From contig CAJTMZ010000097.1 of assembly GCA_910577445.1 (NCBI GenBank), forward strand, positions 1-9,525: DNA of 9,525 bases. The letters run 5' to 3'. The notes below the pieces were generated by a model, which saw only the letters and a program-made list of their open reading frames with translations, was not told the origin of the DNA and did no database searches. Each line of letters starts with the position of its first letter. The stretch's first letter is position 1. This DNA comes from an uncultured Lachnospiraceae bacterium. GTDB lineage: Bacteria > Bacillota > Clostridia > Lachnospirales > Lachnospiraceae. This document shows positions 1 through 5,024 of this stretch, in pieces. Position numbers and translations under genes: made by a program.

Positions 1-9
1 GCTTTTTTA

Positions 10-726
10 TCACCTGATATTTTTCGTAAACCGGCATCCCGGAAAACTGCTGCATCCGTAAAAATACCCGTACTGCCCTTTTCTTTTGATTAACATTCCC
101 CCGCAGCTCGGGCAAATCAGTTCTTCTTCCTCTCCGCCCGGATTTCGTCTGCCGCTTTTCCCGGCGGCGGCTTCCGCGGCCGCAAGGAGCTTACCCATTT
201 CCTCATAGCACTTCTGGTTCATCACGCAGTCGTTCAACGCCCTGTGGGCTCCCTTTGTCTCTATATGAAAATACTCCGATATATCCGTCAGTTTATGATG
301 GGGAAGCTTTGGCAGGCACTTTCTTGCCATGAAAAGCGTGTCGATGTAATCATTCTTAAGCTCCCTGTTCAAAGCGTTCCATGCGGCGTCATACGCAAAA
401 TTGGTATCGAAAGTATGTATGTTATGTCCTACCAGTACGCTATCCCCGATAAATTCCATAAATCCGGCTATCGCCGCGCCTATATCCGGAGCGTCCTCCA
501 CCATCTCGTCGGTAATTCCGTTAATGGCCGTTGCGCCGGCGGGTATATGCCTTCCCGGATTGACCAGCGTGGAATACTCGCCTGTTATTTCATGGCCGCA
601 TACCCTTACCGCCGATATTTCGATAATGTCGTCCACATTCGGATTAACGCCGGTGGTTTCCAAATCAAAAACCACATAGTCTTTCAGGTAACCGCTTAAT
701 CTTTTTCCTTTGTTTCGAATTTTCAT
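10..726 (-). CDS. DnaQ-family 3'-5' exonuclease with C-terminal topoisomerase-type zinc finger
   Basis: A 238-aa DEDD-superfamily 3'-5' exonuclease of the DnaQ/PolC-epsilon type. ExoI is FDLETTG at residues 20-26 (D21, E23), ExoII is in VGHNIHTFDTNF (D107), and ExoIII is HRALND at 161-166 (H161, D166), i.e. the DEDDh pattern, so the nuclease should be active with two metal ions. An Ala/Gly/Glu-rich linker (about 181-202) leads to a four-cysteine finger at 205-231 (C205, C208, C225, C231; CPSCGG then YGCSSFPGC), the type repeated at the C-terminus of bacterial topoisomerase I. The finger probably binds single-stranded DNA and tethers the nuclease; this is inference. It is far too short to be PolC and is not simply the DnaQ epsilon subunit. 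The start ATG follows an AAAGGA-type RBS about 10 nt upstream. The gene is divergent from the yerC-like gene across 82 nt. Exact substrate (repair, proofreading, RNA) cannot be told from sequence. Confidence 0.88.
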   Translation of the reverse strand: MKIRNKGKRLSGYLKDYVVFDLETTGVNPNVDDIIEISAVRVCGHEITGEYSTLVNPGRHIPAGATAINGITDEMVEDAPDIGAAIAGFMEFIGDSVLVGHNIHTFDTNFAYDAAWNALNRELKNDYIDTLFMARKCLPKLPHHKLTDISEYFHIETKGAHRALNDCVMNQKCYEEMGKLLAAAEAAAGKSGRRNPGGEEEELICPSCGGMLIKRKGQYGYFYGCSSFPGCRFTKNIR

Positions 727-739
727 TCTGTTCTTTTCC

Positions 740-768
740 TTTACTTCATAACTTTAATATGTTAAAAT
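740..768 (+). promoter_or_regulatory. Putative sigma-A promoter for the yerC-like gene
   Basis: A TTTACT -35 (740-745), 17-nt spacer and TAAAAT -10 (763-768) preceded by TGT, an extended -10 element. Predicted transcription start is near 775, giving a short leader of about 34 nt before the GGGAGG RBS (793-798) and ATG at 809. No equally convincing promoter was seen on the opposite strand for the divergent exonuclease gene. Confidence 0.55.
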
Positions 769-808
769 TTCACTGTACGAATATATTTTACCGGGAGGCC
801 ATATTATA

Positions 809-1102
809 ATGAACAAAAAAATACAGACATCCTCTGTTGACCATCTGTTTGAAGCCATTTTATGCCTGCAAAATAAAGAAGAATGCTATAGCTTTTTTGA
901 AGATTTATGCACCGTCAACGAGCTGCTCTCTCTTTCCCAGCGCTACGAGGTTGCGTCCATGCTCAAAAAGCATTGTACATACCTTGAGATAGCGGAAAAG
1001 ACAGGAGCTTCCACAGCCACCATCAGCCGTGTAAACCGTTCTCTCAACTACGGCAACGAAGGTTACGACCTGGTCTTTGGACGTCTGGCGGAAAACCAGT
1101 GA
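809..1102 (+). CDS. yerC: YerC/YecD-family TrpR-like DNA-binding protein
   Basis: A 97-aa all-helical protein of the YerC/YecD family, relatives of the Trp repressor found in Firmicutes. The N-terminal half carries the family pattern LFEAILCLQNKEEC...FFEDLCTVNEL (about 13-39), followed by SLSQRYEVASML. A helix-turn-helix occupies roughly residues 57-77 (TYLEIAEKTGASTATISRVNR), with SRVNRSL as the recognition helix. It probably represses or modulates transcription as a dimer; the effector is unknown, and tryptophan should not be assumed because the family lacks a demonstrated Trp-binding role here. No tryptophan genes are adjacent. The start is set by GGGAGG 10 nt upstream and an extended -10 promoter. 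The gene is convergent with the degenerate M23 gene, with only 29 nt between stops and a hairpin in that gap. Confidence 0.88.
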   Translation: MNKKIQTSSVDHLFEAILCLQNKEECYSFFEDLCTVNELLSLSQRYEVASMLKKHCTYLEIAEKTGASTATISRVNRSLNYGNEGYDLVFGRLAENQ

Positions 1103-1108
1103 TTTTTG

Positions 1109-1143
1109 ATAAACGGATAATCCCGGGGGGACTATCCGTTTAT
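1109..1143. terminator. Hairpin between convergent genes (possible terminator without U-tract)
   Basis: An 11-bp perfect stem, ATAAACGGATA (1109-1119) with TATCCGTTTAT (1133-1143). Beyond an A/C mismatch, TCCC (1121-1124) pairs with GGGA (1128-1131) around a GGG loop. It lies between the convergent yerC-like and M23-like genes and overlaps the M23-like stop codon (1132-1134). Neither strand has a proper T-run after the stem, so it is either a weak terminator or an RNA 3'-end protecting structure. Confidence 0.45.
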
Positions 1144-1842
1144 ATCAATAAGCGTCATAGGGTCAATATATTCATCGTCTTTCATAATCTGGTAGCCAAG
1201 CTCCTGATTATCCTTTCCTATCCTGAAAAGAATGTATCCTTTTCCCAGCGCTTCACCGCTTTTTACCATTGCCGTCCCGCCGTTGCGGTAGATGGACTGG
1301 TAACCGTTTCCATGGTCGATAATCACTTTGTTTCCGTATGTTTCATCCACGTCCACGCTGATAACCGTGCCCGTTCCGGACGTAAGTACATTGATTCCCG
1401 CCGTGGCGCTGAATATCAGCATCGGGTTTTCCTCCCCCGCCTCTGTCATAACAGCGGAACCGCTTAAGGGAAAGCCCTTTGGCAGGGCGCTTTCGATTGC
1501 TTCCTGGGTTATGGCCTCCTCCGCTTCTGTTTTTTTACTGACAGCCTCGCTTAAAACGGTCACCTTGCTTGAAAGCGTGGAATTTTCCATGGTAAGCGCC
1601 TCGTTTTCATCCGTCAAATCATTAATCGTGACTATCTGGTTTATCAGCTCCTTTCTGATGTCCTTAATCCTGATGGAATCATAGACAAATTTGCAGATAA
1701 CCGCAACCAGTAAAATAAAAAGCAATACCAAAAATGCTTCAACCGTCGTTGAATGAAAGGTATGTTTTTTTATTGTACCGTCTGATTTTTCGGTTACCAG
1801 AAGGAGCGCGTATTTTCGTTTTCTTCCGGACTGTTCGCTCAT
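1132..1842 (-). CDS. Membrane-anchored degenerate LytM/M23 domain protein
   Basis: A 236-aa protein with a basic N-terminus (GRKRKYALLL), one transmembrane segment at about 33-53, a coiled coil at about 58-110 (DIRKELINQIVTIND onward), and an M23/LytM-like beta domain at about 121-232. The domain is recognisable from GTGTVISV (156-163), YGNKVIIDHGNGYQSIY (169-185), VKSGEALGKG (193-202) and a C-terminal YIDPMTLI. The metal ligands of active M23 endopeptidases are gone: there is no HxxxD, the YAHL histidine is replaced (YRNG), and the HxH motif reads LGYQI. It therefore probably acts as a non-catalytic scaffold or regulator of cell-wall hydrolases outside the membrane, as known for other degenerate LytM proteins such as EnvC; SpoIIQ-like roles are possible but unproven. 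The start at 1842 is chosen because TCACCTCC on the + strand (GGAGG RBS) lies 8 nt upstream and a promoter maps at 1939-1967; an in-frame ATG at 1989 lies upstream of that promoter. Confidence 0.8.
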   Translation of the reverse strand: MSEQSGRKRKYALLLVTEKSDGTIKKHTFHSTTVEAFLVLLFILLVAVICKFVYDSIRIKDIRKELINQIVTINDLTDENEALTMENSTLSSKVTVLSEAVSKKTEAEEAITQEAIESALPKGFPLSGSAVMTEAGEENPMLIFSATAGINVLTSGTGTVISVDVDETYGNKVIIDHGNGYQSIYRNGGTAMVKSGEALGKGYILFRIGKDNQELGYQIMKDDEYIDPMTLIDING

Positions 1843-1850
1843 AATCTGCT

Positions 1851-1858
1851 TCACCTCC
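1851..1858 (-). promoter_or_regulatory. RBS fixing the start of the M23-like gene
   Basis: Read on the minus strand this is GGAGGTGA, 8 nt before the ATG at 1842. It is the only strong Shine-Dalgarno in the upstream part of the frame and rules in favour of the 236-aa product over the 285-aa version. Confidence 0.8.
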
Positions 1859-1938
1859 AGCCTTATTTTTTCTGTTGAAACGCGCTGCGAAGCCTCCTTT
1901 ATAAGAGGCGCGAACGCCCGCTTCTCCCAACGCAATCC

Positions 1939-1967
1939 ATTGTACCATATGATACCACTTGCCGCAA
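1939..1967 (-). promoter_or_regulatory. Putative sigma-A promoter for the M23-like gene
   Basis: Minus-strand TTGCGG (1967-1962), 17-nt spacer, TACAAT (1944-1939), with TGG just before the -10 (extended -10). The predicted start near 1932 gives a leader of about 90 nt that contains a small GGCG-TTCG-CGCC hairpin. The upstream ATG at 1989 would not be transcribed from it. Confidence 0.55.
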
Positions 1968-2067
1968 CTTTATTTACTATTTTTGGCAATTTCGGGCTAA
2001 AAAATCATCTTTTTTTGTCGTTTTGCACAAATTTACAAAAAGAACCTACTATTCTGGCATAATGTAC

Positions 2068-2096
2068 TTTACTTTTAGGAACGGGTGTGCTATTCT
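2068..2096 (+). promoter_or_regulatory. Putative promoter of the cold-shock gene
   Basis: TTTACT (2068-2073), 17-nt spacer, TATTCT (2091-2096) preceded by TGC (extended -10). Predicted start is near 2103, leaving a leader of about 70 nt before the csp ATG. The same TTTACT -35 with an extended -10 is used in front of the yerC-like gene. Confidence 0.5.
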
Positions 2097-2112
2097 ATGT
2101 ATGTTGTGTGAT

Positions 2113-2133
2113 TTCTGAATGCAGAATTTCTGC
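2113..2133 (+). promoter_or_regulatory. Csp leader with two mutually exclusive small hairpins
   Basis: TTCTG (2113-2117) can pair with CAGAA (2122-2126), or GCAGAA (2121-2126) can pair with TTCTGC (2128-2133). The middle arm is shared, so only one hairpin can form at a time. The second hairpin as drawn would have a one-base loop, so in RNA it must open at least one pair. The location in the leader of a cold-shock mRNA suggests a temperature-responsive element, but the stems are short. Confidence 0.3.
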
Positions 2134-2160
2134 GACATACACTATTTACTTATTTATTTT

Positions 2161-2165
2161 GGAGG
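2161..2165 (+). promoter_or_regulatory. RBS fixing the csp start
   Basis: GGAGG, 7 nt before the ATG at 2173. The in-frame ATG at 2119 has no RBS and would add an 18-residue extension foreign to the cold-shock family. Confidence 0.85.
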
Positions 2166-2172
2166 TATCACG

Positions 2173-2373
2173 ATGAACAAAGGTACAGTAAAATGGTTTA
2201 ACAACCAAAAAGGCTACGGTTTCATTTCTGATGAGTCTGGCAACGATGTATTTGTACATTATTCAGGACTTAAAATGGAAGGCTTCAAGTCTCTCGAGGA
2301 GGGCGCTTCCGTTGAGTTTGATATCGTAAATGGCGAAAAAGGACCTCAGGCCGTAAACGTAACAAAGTTATAA
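2173..2373 (+). CDS. csp: Cold-shock protein (CspA family)
   Basis: A 66-aa single cold-shock domain, the usual length for the family. It forms a five-stranded OB-fold that binds single-stranded RNA and DNA and melts mRNA structure in the cytoplasm. RNP1 is KGYGFI (residues 13-18) and RNP2 is VFVHY (26-30), with the surface aromatics W8, F9, Y15, F17, F27 and H29 in their expected places. It begins MNKGTVKWFN and ends PQAVNVTKL, as complete family members do. It has its own promoter and a roughly 70-nt leader. Downstream, 117 nt separate the stop from a terminator hairpin at 2491-2536. Whether it is cold-induced or constitutive cannot be told, since most Firmicutes carry several paralogues. 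Confidence 0.95.
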   Translation: MNKGTVKWFNNQKGYGFISDESGNDVFVHYSGLKMEGFKSLEEGASVEFDIVNGEKGPQAVNVTKL

Positions 2374-2490
2374 TTGGTATTATACGATTTATAACGCATT
2401 AATCCATAACACGATGTGCATCTCTTCTTAAATATAAATGTTTCATTTTATTTAGAACTGGCAATATTGTTTTATCAGATTAAGCTAATA

Positions 2491-2536
2491 AAAGCTGTGT
2501 GCTGGCTGTATGAGAGACCTGCACATGGCTTTTTTT
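2491..2536 (+). terminator. Intrinsic terminator after csp (or attenuator before the diguanylate cyclase)
   Basis: AAAGCTGTGTGC (2491-2502) pairs with GCACATGGCTTT (2521-2532) over 12 bp including two G-U wobbles, with an 18-nt loop, and runs into seven T (2530-2536). It is a classical rho-independent terminator on the + strand. It lies 117 nt after the csp stop and 46 nt before the cyclase ATG, so it either ends csp transcripts or conditionally stops a cyclase transcript started upstream. The rest of 2374-2490 is AT-rich with no clear gene; TTCATT (2442-2447) and TATTGT (2465-2470) form only a weak promoter candidate. Confidence 0.8.
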
Positions 2537-2582
2537 ATAGATAATATCCCCTTTGCGGGTAAACAATATGGAGGATACATAG

Positions 2583-3995
2583 ATGGAAGAAAACAACACC
2601 AAGTCGATTAAAGGTATCAAAATACGTTCTTTGAATCTTCTTATGATTTTTTTGGCATGTATCTTATATTTACTGCTTATATATGCCACTTTCTATGCCT
2701 CGCACTATTTTTCAACCCTTGTTTCCGCAACAGAACAGTTTGTCACCTGCGAGCATAACGCTGATTTGGTACAGGAGTATTCCGATTATCTCACAGAACA
2801 GACACGTCTTTACACGCTGACCAAAGACCCGGAATATCTGGAAGCATACTTCCGGGAAATACTGATTGACCAGCACAGGGAACACGCCCTTGAGGCGTTA
2901 AGCTCCCATCATGCCGGCGACGAAGCCTTTGTCCATCTTCAGGGCGCGCTGGACGCATCCAACGGGCTGATAGAGCAGGAGGTTTACGCCATGATGCTTT
3001 CCGCGGCTTCATCAGGCTATGACTTAAAGGAACTGCTTTTAAAACTGCCCCTGGATATTCCCCCCGAAATCCAGAATATGGAATTGCCTGCCCAGGACCT
3101 TAATCTGACCTCAAAAGAGCTGTCAGACAAAGCCCGGGAGATTGTATTTGGCGCCTCCTATCAGGAATCCAAGCTGATGATTGAGACAAATATCACCTAC
3201 TTTCTCACTCATATTCTGGATACCCATAAAAAGCTCCAGTCAGACAGTACGCAGGATTTGAAAAAGACCCTGACAAGACAGCAGATTTTAATCAGCGTTC
3301 TTTTTGTTGAAAACGTTCTCACATTTATAATGATTATTCAACTGATAGTAAAGCCTCTGCAGATTTATGTGAGCAATATCAAGGATGAAAAAAAGCTGGA
3401 AATTATCGGCTCCTATGAGTTTAAGTACCTTGCGCTGACCTATAACAGCATTTATGAGCTTAACGTCGCAAACGAGGCGACTCTCCGCTATCAGGCGGAG
3501 CACGACCCTCTTACGGGAATCATAAACCGGGGCGCGTTTGAGCACTTAAAACAGTTTTTCCAGTCAAATCCCAAACCGCTGGCTTTCCTCATCATTGACG
3601 TGGATAAATTTAAACTGATTAACGACGGATACGGTCACGAAATCGGAGATATGGTTCTCAAGAAAGTGGCAAAACTGCTGGAAGAAAGCTTCCGTGCCAC
3701 AGACTATCCTGCCAGAATCGGCGGAGATGAATTTGCGGTGGTCATTACCGACGTCACCTTAAGTTTAAGCAAGCAGATTCAAAACAAAATAATTTCCATG
3801 AACGAAGTCCTGATGAATCCTACGGACGGCCTTCCGAAGGTTTCCCTCAGCGTCGGCGGCGCGTTTTCGGAAAACGGATTTACCGAAGACCTTTACCAGA
3901 AAGCGGATTCCGCCCTTTATGACGTGAAAGAGCACGGGCGGTGCGGCTGCCGTTTTTATGAAGATATGGAAAACCAGACAGTGGAAAACAGTTAA
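2583..3995 (+). CDS. Membrane-bound GGDEF diguanylate cyclase
   Basis: A 470-aa protein that should make cyclic di-GMP from two GTP. It has a short cytoplasmic N-terminus, TM1 at about 17-40, an extracytoplasmic helical sensor region of roughly 190 residues (41-232) with no recognised small-molecule signature, TM2 at about 234-256, a linker helix (257-304), and a GGDEF domain at about 305-460. Domain hallmarks are HDPLTGIINRGAF (307-319), FLIIDVDKFKLIND (335-348, metal-binding D339) and an intact GGDEF at 380-384. RATD at 371-374 stands five residues before GGDEF, the correct RxxD spacing for a product-inhibition I-site. No EAL or HD-GYP domain is present. The periplasmic-side region resembles a four-helix-bundle input module; the ligand is unknown. 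The ATG follows GGAGGA (2570-2575) by 7 nt. It is a single-gene unit between two hairpin terminators. Confidence 0.92.
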   Translation: MEENNTKSIKGIKIRSLNLLMIFLACILYLLLIYATFYASHYFSTLVSATEQFVTCEHNADLVQEYSDYLTEQTRLYTLTKDPEYLEAYFREILIDQHREHALEALSSHHAGDEAFVHLQGALDASNGLIEQEVYAMMLSAASSGYDLKELLLKLPLDIPPEIQNMELPAQDLNLTSKELSDKAREIVFGASYQESKLMIETNITYFLTHILDTHKKLQSDSTQDLKKTLTRQQILISVLFVENVLTFIMIIQLIVKPLQIYVSNIKDEKKLEIIGSYEFKYLALTYNSIYELNVANEATLRYQAEHDPLTGIINRGAFEHLKQFFQSNPKPLAFLIIDVDKFKLINDGYGHEIGDMVLKKVAKLLEESFRATDYPARIGGDEFAVVITDVTLSLSKQIQNKIISMNEVLMNPTDGLPKVSLSVGGAFSENGFTEDLYQKADSALYDVKEHGRCGCRFYEDMENQTVENS

Positions 3996-4006
3996 GACCT
4001 TTCAGC

Positions 4007-4059
4007 GGAGCTGTTGCAGAAGCAGATAAACAATCTGCCAAAGCAGCAGCTCCCTTTTT
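4007..4059 (+). terminator. Intrinsic terminator after the diguanylate cyclase
   Basis: GGAGCTGTTGC (4007-4017) pairs with GCAGCAGCTCC (4043-4053) over 11 bp with one wobble. A nested stem GCAGAT (4022-4027) / ATCTGC (4033-4038) closes an AAACA loop. A C and five T follow (4055-4059). The U-tract is on the + strand, so it serves the cyclase gene; the convergent hisA gene shares the hairpin but has no U-tract in its direction. Confidence 0.85.
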
Positions 4060-4064
4060 GCGCC

Positions 4065-4871
4065 CTATCTCCCGCTCTCCCGCCGTTTTTCCGTATCATC
4101 ACAAAGATACGCCAGAACCTCGTCCAGCTTCATCTTTCCGCCAAACAAATCCAGCGCGCTTCCTATCGTAACGTCCACTCTTCCGCCGCCCAGCTTTCTT
4201 AACCTGGCAAGGTCCGAAAAATCGTGAACGCCGCCGGCGTAAGTAATGGGAATCCCGGCCTCGGTTCCCAGAATCTTTACCAGCTCTTCCTCAATGCCCT
4301 GTGCTTTTCCCTCCACATCCACGGCATGGACCAAAAATTCGCCGCATTCATCAGAAAGCCCGCAAAGCGTCTCCTTTGTCAGTTTCAAATCCGTATAATT
4401 CTGCCATCTGTCGGTTACAATGTAATAATCCTTATCCCTTTTGCGGCAGCTTAAATCCAGTACCAGACGCTCCTTTCCGATTGCTTTCTGCATTTTCTTC
4501 AATTTGTCGTAATGCAGCTTTCCGTCTTTAAAAACGTAAGAGGTGACAATCACATGGGAAGCTCCCGCGTTTAAAAAATTTCCGGCGTTTTCCGGCGTGA
4601 TTCCGCCGCCTATCTGGAATCCGCCGGGATAAGCCTTAAGGGCTTCCACGGCCTGCTCTCTTGTTTTTTCGTAATAACTGCTTGTGGAAGGGTTCAGTAA
4701 AATAATATGCCCGCCCGAAAGACCTTTATCCCTGTAAAACCGGGAAAAAAAGGCTGCGTCATGTTCCGCCACAAAATTTTCTTTTGCCCTGTCCTTATCG
4801 TCGGTAAGACTGCCTCCGACAATCTGTTTTACTTTTCCGTTATGAATGTCAATACATGGTCTGAATTTCAT
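4065..4871 (-). CDS. hisA: Eukaryotic-type (HIS6-like) ProFAR isomerase HisA
   Basis: A 268-aa (beta/alpha)8 barrel predicted to convert ProFAR to PRFAR, the isomerisation step of histidine synthesis. It resembles the fungal/plant HIS6 form more than ordinary bacterial HisA: CIDIHNGKVKQIVGGSL near the N-terminus, QIGGGI (86-91), VIVTSYVF (107-114), LVLDLSCRK (136-144), FLVHAVDVEG (179-188), YAGGV (211-215) and VDVTIGSALDLFGG (232-245) all match the HIS6 pattern as I remember it. The acid/base aspartates are in place (D8 and D139), and the phosphate-binding glycines are present. It is slightly longer than bacterial HisA (about 240 aa). No other his gene is in the window, so it is a detached single gene. 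The ATG follows AAAGGAG by 12 nt, slightly long. The gene converges on the cyclase and diverges from the lipoprotein gene. Confidence 0.87.
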   Translation of the reverse strand: MKFRPCIDIHNGKVKQIVGGSLTDDKDRAKENFVAEHDAAFFSRFYRDKGLSGGHIILLNPSTSSYYEKTREQAVEALKAYPGGFQIGGGITPENAGNFLNAGASHVIVTSYVFKDGKLHYDKLKKMQKAIGKERLVLDLSCRKRDKDYYIVTDRWQNYTDLKLTKETLCGLSDECGEFLVHAVDVEGKAQGIEEELVKILGTEAGIPITYAGGVHDFSDLARLRKLGGGRVDVTIGSALDLFGGKMKLDEVLAYLCDDTEKRRESGR

Positions 4872-4914
4872 TTTTTATCCGTTCTCCTTTCCAAAGGTAT
4901 ATTTTTATCCGTTC
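4872..4914 (-). repeat. 13-bp direct repeat upstream of hisA
   Basis: TTTTTATCCGTTC occurs at 4872-4884 and again at 4902-4914 (on the gene strand GAACGGATAAAAA), exactly 30 bp apart, with the hisA RBS at 4884-4890 at the edge of the copy nearer the gene. It may be a short local duplication or a repeated binding site. Confidence 0.5.
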
Positions 4915-4930
4915 CGCACATAATAACAAC

Positions 4931-4953
4931 AGAACTGACAATAATGCAGTTCT
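4931..4953. promoter_or_regulatory. Operator-like inverted repeat over the lipoprotein promoter
   Basis: AGAACTG (4931-4937) and CAGTTCT (4947-4953) form a perfect 7-bp inverted repeat with a 9-nt centre. It covers the -35 element and most of the spacer of the promoter at 4935-4961, the position expected of a repressor operator. As RNA it would also form a weak hairpin, but it lies upstream of the predicted transcription start. Confidence 0.45.
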
Positions 4954-4961
4954 TATATAAT
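4935..4961 (+). promoter_or_regulatory. Putative promoter of the lipoprotein gene
   Basis: CTGACA (4935-4940, five of six matches to TTGACA) and a perfect TATAAT (4956-4961). The 15-nt spacer is short, which often means weak basal activity or regulator dependence. Predicted start is near 4968, leaving a leader of about 57 nt. Confidence 0.55.
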
Positions 4962-5014
4962 AGAGGTGCGGCTTAAATAAGCGGTTTTGTAGTCCGTTTA
5001 TTTAACCAGAAAAT

Positions 5015-5019
5015 GGAGG
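5015..5019 (+). promoter_or_regulatory. RBS fixing the lipoprotein start
   Basis: GGAGG, 5 nt before the ATG at 5025. The in-frame ATG at 5013 overlaps this RBS and has none of its own, so 5025 is preferred; it also gives a normal signal peptide start (MKNVRKL). Confidence 0.8.
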
Positions 5020-5024
5020 TCATT

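Larger units (their letters stand above)
1843..2172. other. 330-nt divergent intergenic region between M23-like gene and csp
   Basis: No gene is supported here. It holds the M23-like promoter and RBS on the minus strand, an AT-rich centre with T-runs (about 2000-2040), the csp promoter at 2068-2096 and the csp leader hairpins at 2113-2133. Other -10-like words (TACTAT at 2047-2052, CATAAT preceded by TGG at 2058-2063) could be additional csp promoters, but their -35 partners are poor or badly spaced. Confidence 0.6.

Noticed and set aside
1099..1467. A 122-codon + strand frame overlapping the M23-like gene.
   Set aside because: Antisense to the conserved LytM-like domain, starts inside the yerC stop region without RBS, and has no family features.
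2374..2582. A c-di-GMP riboswitch upstream of the diguanylate cyclase.
   Set aside because: The conserved core sequences of the c-di-GMP-I (GEMM) type were not found; only a terminator-like hairpin is seen.
4224..4531. Two overlapping short + strand frames inside hisA.
   Set aside because: Both are antisense shadows of the HIS6-type barrel; neither has an RBS or conserved motif.
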